Assembly (NCBI GenBank): GCA_977006965.1
Contig: OZ345354.1
Location: 310,001-374,000 of the forward strand
Source of the DNA: Phymatolithon calcareum
Taxonomy: Eukaryota; Rhodophyta; Florideophyceae; Hapalidiales
DNA: 64,000 nt
Direction: 5' to 3'
Both the position numbers and the translations under genes were made by a program. The notes beneath the pieces were generated by a model. That model saw only the letters and a list, made by a program, of their open reading frames with translations, had not been told where the DNA came from and did not search any database. Shown one piece after another: positions 49,860-61,300 of this stretch. Position 1 is the first letter of the stretch. Each line of letters starts with the position of its first letter.

Positions 49860-51839
49860 TTAGCTTTCCGTGAACGCAATTTCTTGGGGAGCCACGGCCG
49901 ATTCATGATTATTCCCATTAAGCAGGCCAGTGTCGCCAATCATGCCGACACCCACGCCCGGGGCCCCAACGTCCTCCGTCATCATACTCGCAGGAAAAGC
50001 GCTCGCTCCCATCGAAGGGGCCACCGCCGATCCCTTGGCAATGTCACTGAAGCTAGGACGATCCGATCCGCTTGCGACATGCGGCTCTGCAGTCTTGGAT
50101 GCGGATCCATCCGCACTGTTCAGACCCGGGAAAGCAGTAGTGCTTGAGCTGTCAGCCATAATCTTCGCATTACCATTAGATTTCTTCTCCGACTTAGACT
50201 TAGAAGACACTTCTTTGACACTCTCGGCAGGCTTCGGCGGTGCGGGATCGTTGTCATAGTACTCCTTCTTGGCCTTGACCGCATTTAATGCCTCACGCAC
50301 TTCGCTGAATTTCTTCGGAGGGGTGATCTCCAAATGAGTAAAAGCTGCAAGAAGATCAATCGAGCACGGTTTCAGAGGAGAATCCGACTCATCGGCAGCG
50401 ACCGCTTTCGGCGCGGCAGCAGTGGAAATGCGCTTATTTTTCTTCCCCTTCGACTTCTTCTGCATGAAATCACTGAAGGCAAGGGCTTCAAACTCCTCCT
50501 CCTTCTTCCCCTTGCCGATGGCTTTCCCAGCAGAAGAGATAGAACGAACACTAGGGCCACCATTCGCCTTGAGAGTTGGTGCCCCAGTCTTGGACAACAA
50601 ATTCTTCGTTCCAATCTTCTCCACGGTCTCACCAAGGATAGTTTGGAGATACGCGGTGAGGCCGGCACACATGTCCTTCTCCTTCTGATAGGGATCAGGT
50701 TCGGGGTATTGAGCCTGCTCTTCCTCCCAGGCCTTGCGACGGGCCTCGCGCTCAGCATTCGCCGCCTCCCATTTCTTCCTCTTGGCGATTTTCTGCTGCT
50801 CCACGTGAATGCGTTCGTTCAAATACCAGTTGTCAAGGTCCACTTGGAAGTCATCACGAAGTTTGCGAATGGCCGTCTTCTCTTCGTTGATCTTAGTTTT
50901 GATAACGTCGCGATCGATATCAGCTGTAGCTTCAGCAAGTTTCTTGATCTCAGCATCTTGTTTGGCTCTAATACCGTCAACTTCCTTCTTCATCAACTCG
51001 AGACCTGCCTTCGCTTCATCAATCTTGGCGTCAAGCTCTTTGCGCTGACCCTCAAGGCCTGCGCGCAGCTCAGCACGAGCTTTCTTGGCCGCGATTTCCT
51101 CCTTGAAAACATTGTCCTTCTCCAGAATGAGGTTACGGCCTGTGTGCTTGAGATAGGCAATCTGAGCAATGAGCTTCTTCTCCTGCTGCACGGACATAGA
51201 AACCGTCTGCTGCTCGTATTCCAGCTGACCGATACGCTCATCGACATCTTGAACAGTCTTCAGGCCCTTCAAGGCCGCATCTTCTTTGCCACTGCTGGAC
51301 GCACCGGCATTCCTGGCCGAAATATCAGCCTCCCTAAGGTCCTTAATTTGCACGGTAAGGCTCTTCCTTTTCTCAAAGAGAACCCTGCACTCATCGTTCT
51401 TCTGGTTGAGTCTCTTCCGGGCTGCATCAAATTCGGGCTTGCCAGCCTCACGGATCTTGGAGCGCTGATCGTAGAAAGAGCGGGTGGCTGCGAGCTTTTC
51501 AAAACAATCCTTGACGATGGCATCATGGGCATCGATTTTCGCCTGAAGATCGGTACGGCTAGGCTCCGGGTAACGCTTGACGGGGGTGGTGGGAATCACA
51601 TCCGGAAGCGGGGGACGCTCGCGACGCGGCTTTTTGTCCTTGCCGGGCTGACGTTTGGTATCAGTGTTTCCAGCATTGGCCTGCTCCCCAGCAACGGTTT
51701 CCGAGGAGGCAACATTTATAGCGGCCGGGGCGGAAGCTCCAATGGCTGCTGCGACGTTAGTGGACCCGTCCACCGCCGAGGCAGTTTGTGCATTCTCGAC
51801 AGCTCCTGTGGTGACCTGCATAGTCGCCATCTTGATCAA
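49860..51839 (-). CDS. BFR1: Bfr1-family (nuclear segregation protein) coiled-coil protein
   Basis: Bfr1 proteins associate with polysomes and mRNPs and affect ER-linked translation and ploidy in fungi. 659 aa; start MIKMATMQVTTGAV, with the Met at codon 4 also possible. Layout: low-complexity Ala/Ser N-terminus; basic-Pro linker (KRQPGKDKKPRRERPPLPDV); then about 300 residues of coiled coil with family-type segments (FYDQRSKIREAGKPEFDAA, RKRLNQKNDECRVLFEKRKS, VDERIGQLEYEQQTVSMSVQ, QEKKLIAQIAYLKHTGRNLI). Next is a block ending YPEPDPYQKEKDMCAGLTAYL, typical of this family, and a disordered C-terminus. The opposite strand is open for 524 codons, an artefact of the coiled-coil codon pattern. 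Intronless. Confidence 0.87.
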   Translation of the reverse strand: MIKMATMQVTTGAVENAQTASAVDGSTNVAAAIGASAPAAINVASSETVAGEQANAGNTDTKRQPGKDKKPRRERPPLPDVIPTTPVKRYPEPSRTDLQAKIDAHDAIVKDCFEKLAATRSFYDQRSKIREAGKPEFDAARKRLNQKNDECRVLFEKRKSLTVQIKDLREADISARNAGASSSGKEDAALKGLKTVQDVDERIGQLEYEQQTVSMSVQQEKKLIAQIAYLKHTGRNLILEKDNVFKEEIAAKKARAELRAGLEGQRKELDAKIDEAKAGLELMKKEVDGIRAKQDAEIKKLAEATADIDRDVIKTKINEEKTAIRKLRDDFQVDLDNWYLNERIHVEQQKIAKRKKWEAANAEREARRKAWEEEQAQYPEPDPYQKEKDMCAGLTAYLQTILGETVEKIGTKNLLSKTGAPTLKANGGPSVRSISSAGKAIGKGKKEEEFEALAFSDFMQKKSKGKKNKRISTAAAPKAVAADESDSPLKPCSIDLLAAFTHLEITPPKKFSEVREALNAVKAKKEYYDNDPAPPKPAESVKEVSSKSKSEKKSNGNAKIMADSSSTTAFPGLNSADGSASKTAEPHVASGSDRPSFSDIAKGSAVAPSMGASAFPASMMTEDVGAPGVGVGMIGDTGLLNGNNHESAVAPQEIAFTES

Positions 51840-53336
51840 GAAATGGTAGGAAAATGTTTTGCAGAGTCAAAAGCAAAAGTTAGGATGGAGGAATTCTGGG
51901 CTCAATAGATTCAGAGCGTATGGAAGTGATGCATATGCCGCAAGGCGTATAAAATGAACCAAACGGGTTGCGGGAGCGAAAAAGTAATCAGATGCGCAAG
52001 AGATTGCTTTGCGAAGACTTGTTCGGATATCAAATTGATCGATCACAATAGATGCGAAACGAAATGAGAGAGCTGGATGCTCAGGGGCGAAACGAAAGGA
52101 GAGACCGACAGTCTGACAAGCAAAAGCAACGTCTCGGATCAGAGAACGCAACGTCCCGGGACGGGATGGGGTGGACGGTTTCGAGACTGCGCACGTAGAT
52201 GCGCAAAAGCGAGTGTGGTGGGCTTCCAGACTCTGTCTAGGCAAAGTTGGGTAGAAGAGGACTCGTGCCAAAACCGCGTGTGAGGCAAAATTACATTACA
52301 GATGCACCGCCGGCGGACACACTAAAAAGTCATATTCTGGCAAATTTACTGGTTTTTTCCCATAATTTTCGGCTTGCAGACCATCTCGACATCAGTTTCC
52401 TATCCAGTCAACATAGGATTTCATGAAATTTTTACAAATTTCCACTTTCTTGACACTAACAACCGAAAAAGCTCCTTTAGTTCCTCGCAGGGCTGTCTCT
52501 CCAGGTTTTTGTGCACATATGAGCACAGCAGTGCACAGCCACTAACCGGCCGCTTATACATACCTCTAATGCCCAATCAGAGCAAGACAAAGCTATTCTG
52601 CAACCTGTATACAAAATGGCGAGCGAGATATACTGTAGGAGATGCATACAAGCATGTATAAATATACCTACTGTATTCGGGGCAAATTTATGCATATCAT
52701 GTGGACGAGTCTTACAGTTCCACAGCTGTAAACGATCTTCAATCAAGTCGAGAAACCTAATTAGGTTTGTTCCATCCTTTTGACAGGGTGTGCTCTTTGC
52801 AGCAGTACCTAATTGGATGCCGTTCAAATTGATTGACTGCAATAATTTCTGACTCGTAAGAGTGCCCAGCAAGGACTCGAACTCCAATAATGCGCAAGTG
52901 TAAACTTGCAAGAACAGGACTTCCTGCTTTTTGTCTGTGCACTGCTTGAACACATACTGTACAATAAATTCGGACAGCTTTTAAATTTTTTGGAAAATTG
53001 AGATATTTTAGACATGAAAATTAATCAAACGTGAAAATATTTTCTTGTTTCAATCCACTTGACGCCATGTCGGTTTGTATGTTGCTGGCAACAGTAGGAA
53101 GATTGCCCCAGGCATCCGTCATTCACTGGAAAAAAGAATAGAGCCGCCAGTCGCGATCCGGCGGTGGCCGACCTGAATTGTCGCCCGCAGCAGCCGATCC
53201 CTCATTGTAATTGACCAGTCCAGTCAGTCAACCTGTTCTACTTGCACTTTCAAGAACTCACTCGTGACGAGCTCAGCACTCATCACCAACACGCCGGCGA
53301 CTGTTCCGATTGACTTTGAATTTAACATCATTCACG
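51840..53336. other. Divergent intergenic, ~1.5 kb, no supported gene
   Basis: Lies between the Bfr1-like and delta-COP start codons and should carry both promoters. Frames (52374-52661 plus, 52477-52953 minus) are short and without motifs. Confidence 0.45.
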
Positions 53337-55109
53337 ATGGTTGTCCTCAGCGCTGCCATCACAACGAAGGGAGGAAAGGTCCTTCTATCTCGCCAATACC
53401 GTGAAATAAGTCGCATCCGAATCGAAGGATTGCTTGCCGCATTTCCGAAACTCATAGGCACTGACAGTCAGCACACCTATGTCGAGACCGATAATGTGCG
53501 CTACGTCTACCAACCCGTTGAAACACTAATTGTTCTCCTAATCACCACAAAGAACAGCAACATTGTGGAAGATCTCGAAACCTTGCGTCTTCTTGGCAAA
53601 ATCCTCCCGGAATACTCCCCGCGCTTCAGTGTTGTCGACGAAGCTTCGGTGATGGAGGCTGCTTTTGAAATCATATACTCTTTTGACGAGGTTATCGACT
53701 GGGGAGGAATGCGCGAGAATGTCGATCTCCAGCAAATTGCAACCTTCACAGAAATGTACTCGCACGAAGAACGACTCGTAAAAATGATCCAGGAGAGTAA
53801 AATGCAAGAGGCGAAGGAAGAACGCAAGCGTCGCGAGGAAGAAATCCGTCGTCAACGAAACGACGGTAGCGATCGACTAGGTCTTATTGGCAACGAATTC
53901 GGCAAAATGCTCAACGCAAGCGGCTTGCGTTCCTTTGCCCAGGACCTCGGTCTCTCCGGTACTCAGAATCGGGCTGCCGCCAACGCTGCGTATGCAGCTG
54001 CCGGTGGTATCTCCTCCGATTCATACCAGCAGCAGGCCATGCAAGGCATGGGCGGTGGAATGGGGGGAATGGGAAGCATGAGCGGTATGGGAATGGGTGG
54101 CGTTGGTGGAATGGGTATGTCCGCAATGGGGTCGGCGAGCATGCCTGGCATCGGCGGCGGCATGAGTATGCCAACGTCCACTGGTTACGGCGGTCGCAAT
54201 GCTGGTCCGCCCCCTATCACCGGCTCTGCGGCGAAGAAGGGGATGCGACTTGGAAAGTCGCGAAAGCAGGACTCTCTGCTCGATTCACTACGTGCTGAGG
54301 GCGAGGTGGTTGACGCACCTGTCACGCGCGCATCTGGTGCGCATGCGGCGGCTGCTGCTGCCGCGGCGTATGTCCCGCCGTCGCAGGCTGTGCATCTGTC
54401 AACGGTGGAAAAGCTAAGCTTGAAGGTGTCTCGTGACGGAGGCATTCAGCAGTTTGAAGTTAAGGGTGATCTGATGCTGAGAATCACGAATTCTGCAAAG
54501 GCAGCAATCCGGTTGCAGGTTTCAACCGGCGATGCAGAATCGCGAGGAATTCAGCTCCGAACGCATCCAAATGTGGACCGTACGCTGTTCTCCACTCAGG
54601 GTATTATCGGGCTGAAGGACCCGTCGCGACCGTTCCCGACTGGGAATCCGCTCGGCGTTTTGCGGTGGCGGTATGTATCGGATGATGAGAGTATGGCGCC
54701 GCTTCTGATCAACTGCTGGCCGGGCGAAACGGCGGATGAATCGCAGGTGAACATCGAGTATGAGCTCGGCGCCAACAAGGAGTTGCGCGACGTTGTTATC
54801 ACCATCCCTGTCGGATCAGGATCGCAACCCACCGTGTCGCAGTGTGATGGGGAGTTTGTGTATAATTCTCGCTCACAGTGCGTTGAGTGGCGACTGTCGC
54901 TCATTGATAGTAGTAACCGTCAAGGATCACTTGAATTTTCAACTGCTCGTGTTGATGCTGGTAACTTCTTCCCGATTGCGGTGTCGTTTTCGAGCAAGTA
55001 TACTTATGCACCAATTGTCGTCGGCAAGGTTGCTGGTGCGACTGACGGAGAGGCAGTGGAGTTTGGGCACGAGATGTCACTTGTACCTGAAGTGTTTTCT
55101 ATTGTGTAA
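53337..55109 (+). CDS. ARCN1: Coatomer subunit delta (delta-COP, archain)
   Basis: COPI coat subunit for Golgi-to-ER and intra-Golgi transport. The start MVVLSAAITTKGGKVLLSRQ (53337) is chosen over an upstream in-frame ATG because delta-COP begins exactly here. N-terminal longin-type domain: RIEGLLAAFPKLIG, VRYVYQPVETL, LITTKNSNIVEDLETLRLL, ENVDLQQIATFTEMYSHEER. A charged helix and a Gly/Met-rich linker (about residues 235-290, GMGGGMGGMGSMSG) follow. The C-terminal mu-homology domain starts at VEKLSLKVSRDGGIQQFEVK, with LMLRITNSAKAAIRLQVSTG, THPNVDRTLF, IGLKDPSRPFPTGNPLGVLR and WPGETADESQVNIEYEL. 590 aa, intronless. A decayed copy of its C-terminal third follows in tandem. Confidence 0.96.
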   Translation: MVVLSAAITTKGGKVLLSRQYREISRIRIEGLLAAFPKLIGTDSQHTYVETDNVRYVYQPVETLIVLLITTKNSNIVEDLETLRLLGKILPEYSPRFSVVDEASVMEAAFEIIYSFDEVIDWGGMRENVDLQQIATFTEMYSHEERLVKMIQESKMQEAKEERKRREEEIRRQRNDGSDRLGLIGNEFGKMLNASGLRSFAQDLGLSGTQNRAAANAAYAAAGGISSDSYQQQAMQGMGGGMGGMGSMSGMGMGGVGGMGMSAMGSASMPGIGGGMSMPTSTGYGGRNAGPPPITGSAAKKGMRLGKSRKQDSLLDSLRAEGEVVDAPVTRASGAHAAAAAAAAYVPPSQAVHLSTVEKLSLKVSRDGGIQQFEVKGDLMLRITNSAKAAIRLQVSTGDAESRGIQLRTHPNVDRTLFSTQGIIGLKDPSRPFPTGNPLGVLRWRYVSDDESMAPLLINCWPGETADESQVNIEYELGANKELRDVVITIPVGSGSQPTVSQCDGEFVYNSRSQCVEWRLSLIDSSNRQGSLEFSTARVDAGNFFPIAVSFSSKYTYAPIVVGKVAGATDGEAVEFGHEMSLVPEVFSIV

Positions 55110-55427
55110 TATCGTCTGACTGATTGTTGCTTAGATGCTCCTGATATGTGTTCTGCTTTTTTATAAACTTTTGCCAGAGGACCGCATAACTGGGGGTTAA
55201 ACTCCGGCTTAACGTGCTTCGTCACTGTCCGTTTTTGCCTAAACGTTGCCGAGGCCAAAGCGAACATGTATATGGAGAGTTGCACGTCTGTCAATCCCTG
55301 TGACCTCTCGCAAAAGCTAATCCGGTTTCTGGGGAAAGGGTCCCACAAAGTTTTCCCAGCCCAGCACCCACTTGGCAATTAAAAAAAGGTCTTGAAATTT
55401 GTCGAGAATAACTGTAAGATGACGCAA

Positions 55428-56240
55428 TGGCGCACTGCCCGACGTCACTGGCAGTGCAACTGTCAATAGAAGCGAAGCTATGGTTTCCAAGTCGGGCGAT
55501 GGGGAAATTAAGCAGTTGTGCGTCAAGGGGAAGCTAATGCTGATGATTACTATAGTAACTCGCATTTTGCCGATCGGAAAAATGCGAAGATCTGGAGATA
55601 AATGTCGACTGGGGGGGCGAAGTCTAGAGTGATTTAAGTCCGAGTCCATCGAAACGCAAATCCCGGAATGTTGTGGACGGAATGAATCATCAGACTTAAG
55701 TATCTGGCGTAGCCCTTCTCGTCAGGAAATCCTCTATGGCGCAATGTCCGATGCAAGTTGATTGCATGCCGGCAAGATGGGCAATGAGTCGGCACGCATA
55801 TCGAGCTCGGACTGACAAGGACCAACTCGTTGTACGATTTTGTCAGCACCCACGCAATCGGATCAGGCTCGCTGCCGACGCTGTTGACGTGCGACTGGAG
55901 TTTGTGCACAGCACGGGCACGCGTAGAGTTGAGTGACGATTTAAGCAAGCTCATGGATGATTATCGTCATGGTGTTATCCACGTTTGGTGATTTCTTCCA
56001 CGTCGGTGTTACGCTGTCGAACAGGCGATTGTTTTCTAACAAGTATCGGAGAGCACCAAACTCTTCTATGAGAGGCACAGTCGCCACTCTCGAAGATGCA
56101 GTTGAGATTGGATACAAAGCGTTCCTCGTACGCTACCCAAGAGTAGTTTTAGTTGTGTATAACCTTTTGACTGAATTTCCTGTACAATCTTCGTTTTGGT
56201 TTTTATAAACTTCTGCCAGTGTACCGCGAAACTGGGTTTG
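55428..56240 (+). pseudogene. Decayed tandem duplicate of the delta-COP 3' end
   Basis: Nucleotide matches in collinear order with the functional gene: CAACTGTCAATAGAAG (near CATCTGTCAACGG), a frame reading GDGEIKQLCVKGKLMLMIT against DGGIQQFEVKGDLMLRIT, ACGCAAATCCCGGAATGTTG against ACGCATCCAAATGTGG, and CCCTTCTCGTCAGGAAATCC for PSRPFPTGN. Farther on are GGATCAGGCTCGC, CGACTGGAGTTTGTGCAC and TCTAACAAGTAT, then a terminal GTTTTAGTTGTGTATAAC. It even shares the 3' flank (TTTTTATAAACTTCTGCCAG at 56200 versus TTTTTATAAACTTTTGCCAG at 55158). Many indels and stops; no product is possible. Confidence 0.8.
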
Positions 56241-56378
56241 AAGAGTCGATGCATCTTCCCATATTGATCTTGACGAACAAGGCGAAGTTCTTGCTACAAT
56301 GCTCTCATCTCACGAGGACAGTAGAGGGCGACGGCGACCATGATTGCTTCTTGGAACTACAATATGCCCAGTTCATAT

Positions 56379-57929
56379 TTAGAAAAAGTCCACTGCCCTA
56401 AGTATTTTCTTTTTCCGTGGAGATGGTTTGTTTGCATTGTCCAACGTATTGGACGGCTGTGCATTTCTAAAACGCGATTTACGCTTTCGTCTAGTCGAAT
56501 GTTCTACAGATGCGTCTGCTCCCTGGGCTCCCAATACTTCGGGTTTAGGACTGGGATTCGGGACACTGCGAATGTGCGGTTCACTGGTCGACTTTCCGTT
56601 GCTATTACGCGGGGCTTCGAAAATAGCCTTGTGCAACGGCAAGGAACTTGACGGTTCTTGAAGGGAAGCATGTTTCGAAGATGTAGGCATAGAAGCAGCT
56701 ACCCCATTTCCAAGACTAGATGACGATTTAAAATCAAGACTAGAGTCCTCCCCATGAGTGATGGCAATAATTTCAAATTCCGTGAAGTCGTCATCGTCTT
56801 CAACAGAATGCGATTGTAAAAGTTCCGGTACTTTCGCAGCGACCTTTAAACGCGGAGTCGGTCCACTAGTGACCGCCTTCGGTGGCGGCACACCAAATCG
56901 TTTGCACAAGAGCGGGTCAGGAGTCCACGGAAGATTCTCGCGCGCCACATCATCGACCTTTCGAGCTCTTTTGGCAACGCGTTCACTTTTCTGCACAGCC
57001 TCCGTCGCGGTGGTGCCCGTGGAAACAAATTTATCCTTCAAAATCTCCAAAGAAAGCGCACGAGTCTTTTCCAACGCTTTCGCACGTCCATTCTCAAACT
57101 TGCGCACTGCCCCTTCGATCAGCAAGCCAGTCCGCTGCACCCTTCGTGCCTCAATTGCAGCAAATCGCTCCGCCTCCGCGCGCAATTCACTCGGTAAACA
57201 GCTCTCAACATTGTCCACTGTGGTAATGCAGCCCTCCTGCAGCGTTGCAATGTCGACTTTCTCCCCGTTCACAAATACTTGCACTGCAGGATTGGGCGCG
57301 ACTGCATACTCGCTTTTCGAGTCTGCAAATTCCGCAAATAGTTCGCGGTCCGTATCGTCGTTTCGTAGTGTTGCAAGAGGTGCAGCATTATTCGCACGGC
57401 GTTGCGTGACGAGCGCGAGCTGCATGCGTGCAGCGGCTGCGTCGAGCCCGCCCTCGTCGGTTTCGTCCGCCCCGTCATCGAAGACGGCCGGACCATCGGA
57501 TACGACTCTCTGCACGATGGGTTTGCGCGCGCGGTGGGCGACACCGGTTAGGATTTCTAGGAGGGATGTGGTTGGCGGTGCACCATCGAATCCAAGTCCC
57601 CGTGAGTCGCGCGGCTGCACGGTGGCTGCGAGCACATTGGCTAAATTGTAATCATCGGGCAAATTCAACGGTTGTGCGGCATGACCTTTCCATCCTGTCG
57701 CACGGAGCAATGTGTAACCGGGGGATGTAAGTTTTCTGCGCGGGACGACTTGAGGTTCTGGTGCTGCTAATGCCAACTGTTCCTCCAATTGACCCGGTTG
57801 TCGACGTCCGGGCCTGAGAGCTTTTTTCAGACGATTTAATGATGGGTTCTTAGACTGTGCCCAGCTCGGTTCACGACGATACTTGGGGCGTATCGGTGTG
57901 CCGACTAGCCCACCGCCGGCAGAATCCAT
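56379..57929 (-). CDS. GPATCH1/TOUGH-like spliceosome-associated protein
   Basis: 516 aa from MDSAGGGLVGTPIRPKYRRE (57929); the frame is open to 58061 but the extra leader has no features. Three elements recur in GPATCH1 (TGH in plants) in the same order: a G-patch-like start GYTLLRATGWKGHAA (about residue 95), the diagnostic LPWTPDPLLCKRFGVPPP (compare FEWHPDKLLCKRFNVPDP in human) about residue 355, and LPLHKAIFEAP toward the C-terminus (compare MDLFRAIF). The conserved N-terminal DUF1604 block is not seen, and the G-patch glycines are poorly kept, so it is a reduced or diverged member. The basic tail (RRKRKSRFRN and PRKKKIL) looks nuclear. Intronless. The opposite strand has a 297-codon shadow frame. 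Confidence 0.6.
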   Translation of the reverse strand: MDSAGGGLVGTPIRPKYRREPSWAQSKNPSLNRLKKALRPGRRQPGQLEEQLALAAPEPQVVPRRKLTSPGYTLLRATGWKGHAAQPLNLPDDYNLANVLAATVQPRDSRGLGFDGAPPTTSLLEILTGVAHRARKPIVQRVVSDGPAVFDDGADETDEGGLDAAAARMQLALVTQRRANNAAPLATLRNDDTDRELFAEFADSKSEYAVAPNPAVQVFVNGEKVDIATLQEGCITTVDNVESCLPSELRAEAERFAAIEARRVQRTGLLIEGAVRKFENGRAKALEKTRALSLEILKDKFVSTGTTATEAVQKSERVAKRARKVDDVARENLPWTPDPLLCKRFGVPPPKAVTSGPTPRLKVAAKVPELLQSHSVEDDDDFTEFEIIAITHGEDSSLDFKSSSSLGNGVAASMPTSSKHASLQEPSSSLPLHKAIFEAPRNSNGKSTSEPHIRSVPNPSPKPEVLGAQGADASVEHSTRRKRKSRFRNAQPSNTLDNANKPSPRKKKILRAVDFF

Positions 57930-58336
57930 GGCGGCGGACGCGTTCACGCCATTCGACAGACAGAGGGGAGATGGGGTTGAGATCGGGGCTGTAAGGAAAG
58001 TGTACTTACTGTAGATCGTACCTTTTCGAGGAGTTGGTACTGTAGGCAGACAGGCCTGCATGCATGAGAATTTCCCTGATGGAACAACTGCTCAAGTATG
58101 ATGATGATGATTGCAGGGTTTTCAAGAAAGTTTTCATCCTGTGATCTTTCTCTATTTTCGTGAATCATTGCACACGCCTATCTGCGGCCAATTCAACGGA
58201 CAAGCCGGCACGACAAGGAGCTCGCCCGCACCACGTGTATTCCCGCACAGCGCGCCCTCAGGCGTCAACGCAGCAGTCGGTTTGCGGCTTTCCGCTGCTC
58301 TGCGGTCCCAACGTCGCGTCCGAATAGAGGGCAGAG

Positions 58337-61300
58337 ATGAGCGGCATCGGCGGTAGCAGCGGTCCGCTGCCGGTGCCAGTTTTCCGACCGTCATTGGATG
58401 AGATGTCCGACTTTTCTGCATTTATTGCGCGCATTGAGCGAAAGTGTCTAGTTGGAGCGGCACTAGTACATCCACCGGCGGGATGGCGTCCGCGTGCGAA
58501 TATGGATTATAATGACCTGGATAAAATTCAGATCACACGTCCAATACAACAGGAAATTCTTGGAAATCGCGGAGTCTTCCTCACAGTGTATGTCGAGAAG
58601 CAACGGAGGACGGTGGCGGAGTTCCGCAGGGAAGCAGAGGCGTTTCGGAAACGTACGAAGGCACCGGTATTGTCGGTGGGACAGGAAGACGAATTACTTA
58701 AGCCAGAAGTGCTTGACGAAATCGATAGAGCTTTCTGGAAAAATTTGCTTTTCCGTCGTCCGACTTATGGTGCAGATCAGCAAGCGACTGCGTTTGACAA
58801 CGAATGTCAGCATTTCAATCTTAATAAGCTTGATACCATCCTCAACGTCATCGATAACCCTAAAGCGCAAATCCCCGGTGTCCACACGACGTATCTGTAC
58901 TTTGGCATGTGGGGAGCGTTGTTCGCGTTTCATTGTGAGGACGCGGACCTGTACAGTATCAACTATCTACACATCGGTGCACCAAAGATGTGGTACGTAA
59001 TTCCACCCGAGCACCGCGACCGCTTCGAAGAACTATGCCAGAAGTCATATCCAGATCACTTTCGCAGTTGCGATCAATTCATGCGCCACAAACAAACACT
59101 TCTGTCTACCGATTTTCTGCGAAAGAACGGAATTCCATATGGACGAGTGGCACAGACGGCGGGAACATTCATGATCGTTTTCCCTGGTTGCTACCACGCG
59201 GGCTATAGTCTCGGTTTTAACGTTGGTGAAGCGGTTAATTTTGCCTCCCTGAGATGGCTCCCGATGGGACGCAGAGCGAAGCGATGCGAGTGCCGGGAGG
59301 ACAGCGTGAATGTAGATGTGGAGGCAATGTTTCGCGCCCTGTTTCCGGGAAGTGCGACGCAACAGTTTGCCGAGTATGTGCAGCGAAACGTGGCCAAGGC
59401 GATGTTGATACGCGAGGCAAAGAGAAAAGAAGCTGGCATTTTACAGAAAGGCGCGCCAGTGAGGCGGAAGAAAAGAGGGCGACCACCTAAGCAACGTTTG
59501 ATGTCGGCGGGCAATACTTCTGTCGGGAGTAAGGAAGCGTCAGGTGTGCCGTCGCCTGGTAGTTTAAGAGATGTCGACGGGAATGGCAGAGAACAAAACG
59601 CAATATCTAGGGACGCGAGCATGCAAACTAGCGGCGATCGTAGTGAGTTACAAGCTCGTTCTGTCGAAGGTAAACTCGGTGAACCGAAGACCGAAAATGG
59701 CCTTGCAAACAAAATCGGTGGCACAGAGGAGGAGGTTGTTATTCAAGAGGATGATAAGATGCAAACAGAAAGCATGAAGCACTCTGATGTGCATTCTGTG
59801 ATGCAAGCAAATCAACCCAAGACTGAACTTCTCGGTTCGGGCGTGGAAAAACAAGAGGCAGGGCAACTTCTAGAAGGTATTCAGGTAACTTGTGGGGTCT
59901 CCAAAGTTGAAGCTTGTACATTTTCGACAGAACACGTACAAGCTGCAGCAAATGTCAAGAAGAAAAGCGTCTCCATCAGCACCCAAAGTTTATCACCCAA
60001 GCATCAGGAAATGCAAACAGAGAACCCGTTGCATGTAGAATTGCACCGAGGGTTGCCTTGCGGGACGAATAGGAATGCCCCCGAAGACGAATCTGGCAAT
60101 GGGTTCACGGAATCGGAAGCAGGGCAGTCAAGAGCGAGAACGCAAGAGATGTCACCCAGGATCGAGTCGGCGGTGGGAAATGCAGATGCGGCGGGCGAGG
60201 AAGAAGAGCAAGGGCCAATGGGGGTGGATATGGTGGGTGCTGGGCGGGCTGCCGAAACATGGCACGAGGAGGACGGACATGGACGGTCGATTCGCGGCAG
60301 TGGTGAGACGGGCGGAAGCGCGGACTTGAATTTTGCTGACAGAAATGAGATCTGCGGAAATTTGCAGACAGTGCGTCCCATTTCGGTTGATCGTGTCTTC
60401 ATTGGTGCACAAAATCGCGATTCAGATTCAATTTTGAAACAGAACTCATACAATCTTAAGGCTCATCCGAAACTTTCACCCGAAATTAACATGTCGAGTT
60501 CCTCTCCCACCTCGCACAACATGCATGTCGAAGCCGTGCACCCACCGCCCTTCTCCGCAACCCCGGACCATCAGCCTCTTTATCAACGTCACCAGCCGTC
60601 TACTTCTTCCCCGCTTGCCGCGCTATCTGCGGATGCCCAAGAAGGCGTGCCGTCAACAATCCCCAAGTTGGTGACAGAGAAGCCATCCATCGTCCCCCGA
60701 GACCTTCAAAGCAGTAAGAAACGCCAGCGGACGAAAACTGAGGCCGACCAAAGGCCAATCGATCAATACCAGCCCATGTCCAATGTGTCCGATTATGCCG
60801 CGGATCAACATCTAATGCTTCCTGAGAAGCGTCCTCTTCCCGTCGATGACGCCCCTCAAGATGCTGCACTACCAATCGTGGACACTGAAACACCTAAACC
60901 TAAAAAGAGACGTAACTGGGCTCCAATTGCTGTTGTGCCGATGATTAAGGTTACCGTTCCACAGGGTCTTTCCGATGATGAACTTGCTGAATTCAAAGCA
61001 AATTATCAGTCCATGTGTGCTATGGAGGAGCAAGTTTTTATGATTTCCACCCTGCTTAGTCTCGTCAAGTTTGTTCTACGTGATCATGCAGACCTCAAGA
61101 AAATTGCCGCTCTCGGACGCAGATTAAGCAAAACTCGTAAGCGATTTCTCAACGTTCAGCGTGGTATGTTTGACGTTTATCATGAAATGGCCCCACCACC
61201 GCCTCCCGCGCTTTCCGGCACTTCCAACGATCCCCAATGTCTTCTTCTGGCCACCACTGAGACAAGCACTTTAGGACAGGGCCCCGCCCAGACGCCAACC

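Noticed and set aside
50334-51908. 524-codon plus-strand open frame
   Set aside because: Exactly antisense to the Bfr1-like coiled-coil gene, whose Lys/Glu/Ala codon pattern keeps the opposite strand open. Leu/Phe-rich with no domain.
52820-52940. GAGTTCGAGTCC on the minus strand, possible tRNA B box
   Set aside because: The T stem does not pair around TTCGAGT and no cloverleaf can be drawn.
56758-57651. 297-codon plus-strand open frame
   Set aside because: Antisense shadow of the GPATCH1-like gene; Ser/Ala/Arg-biased, no motifs.
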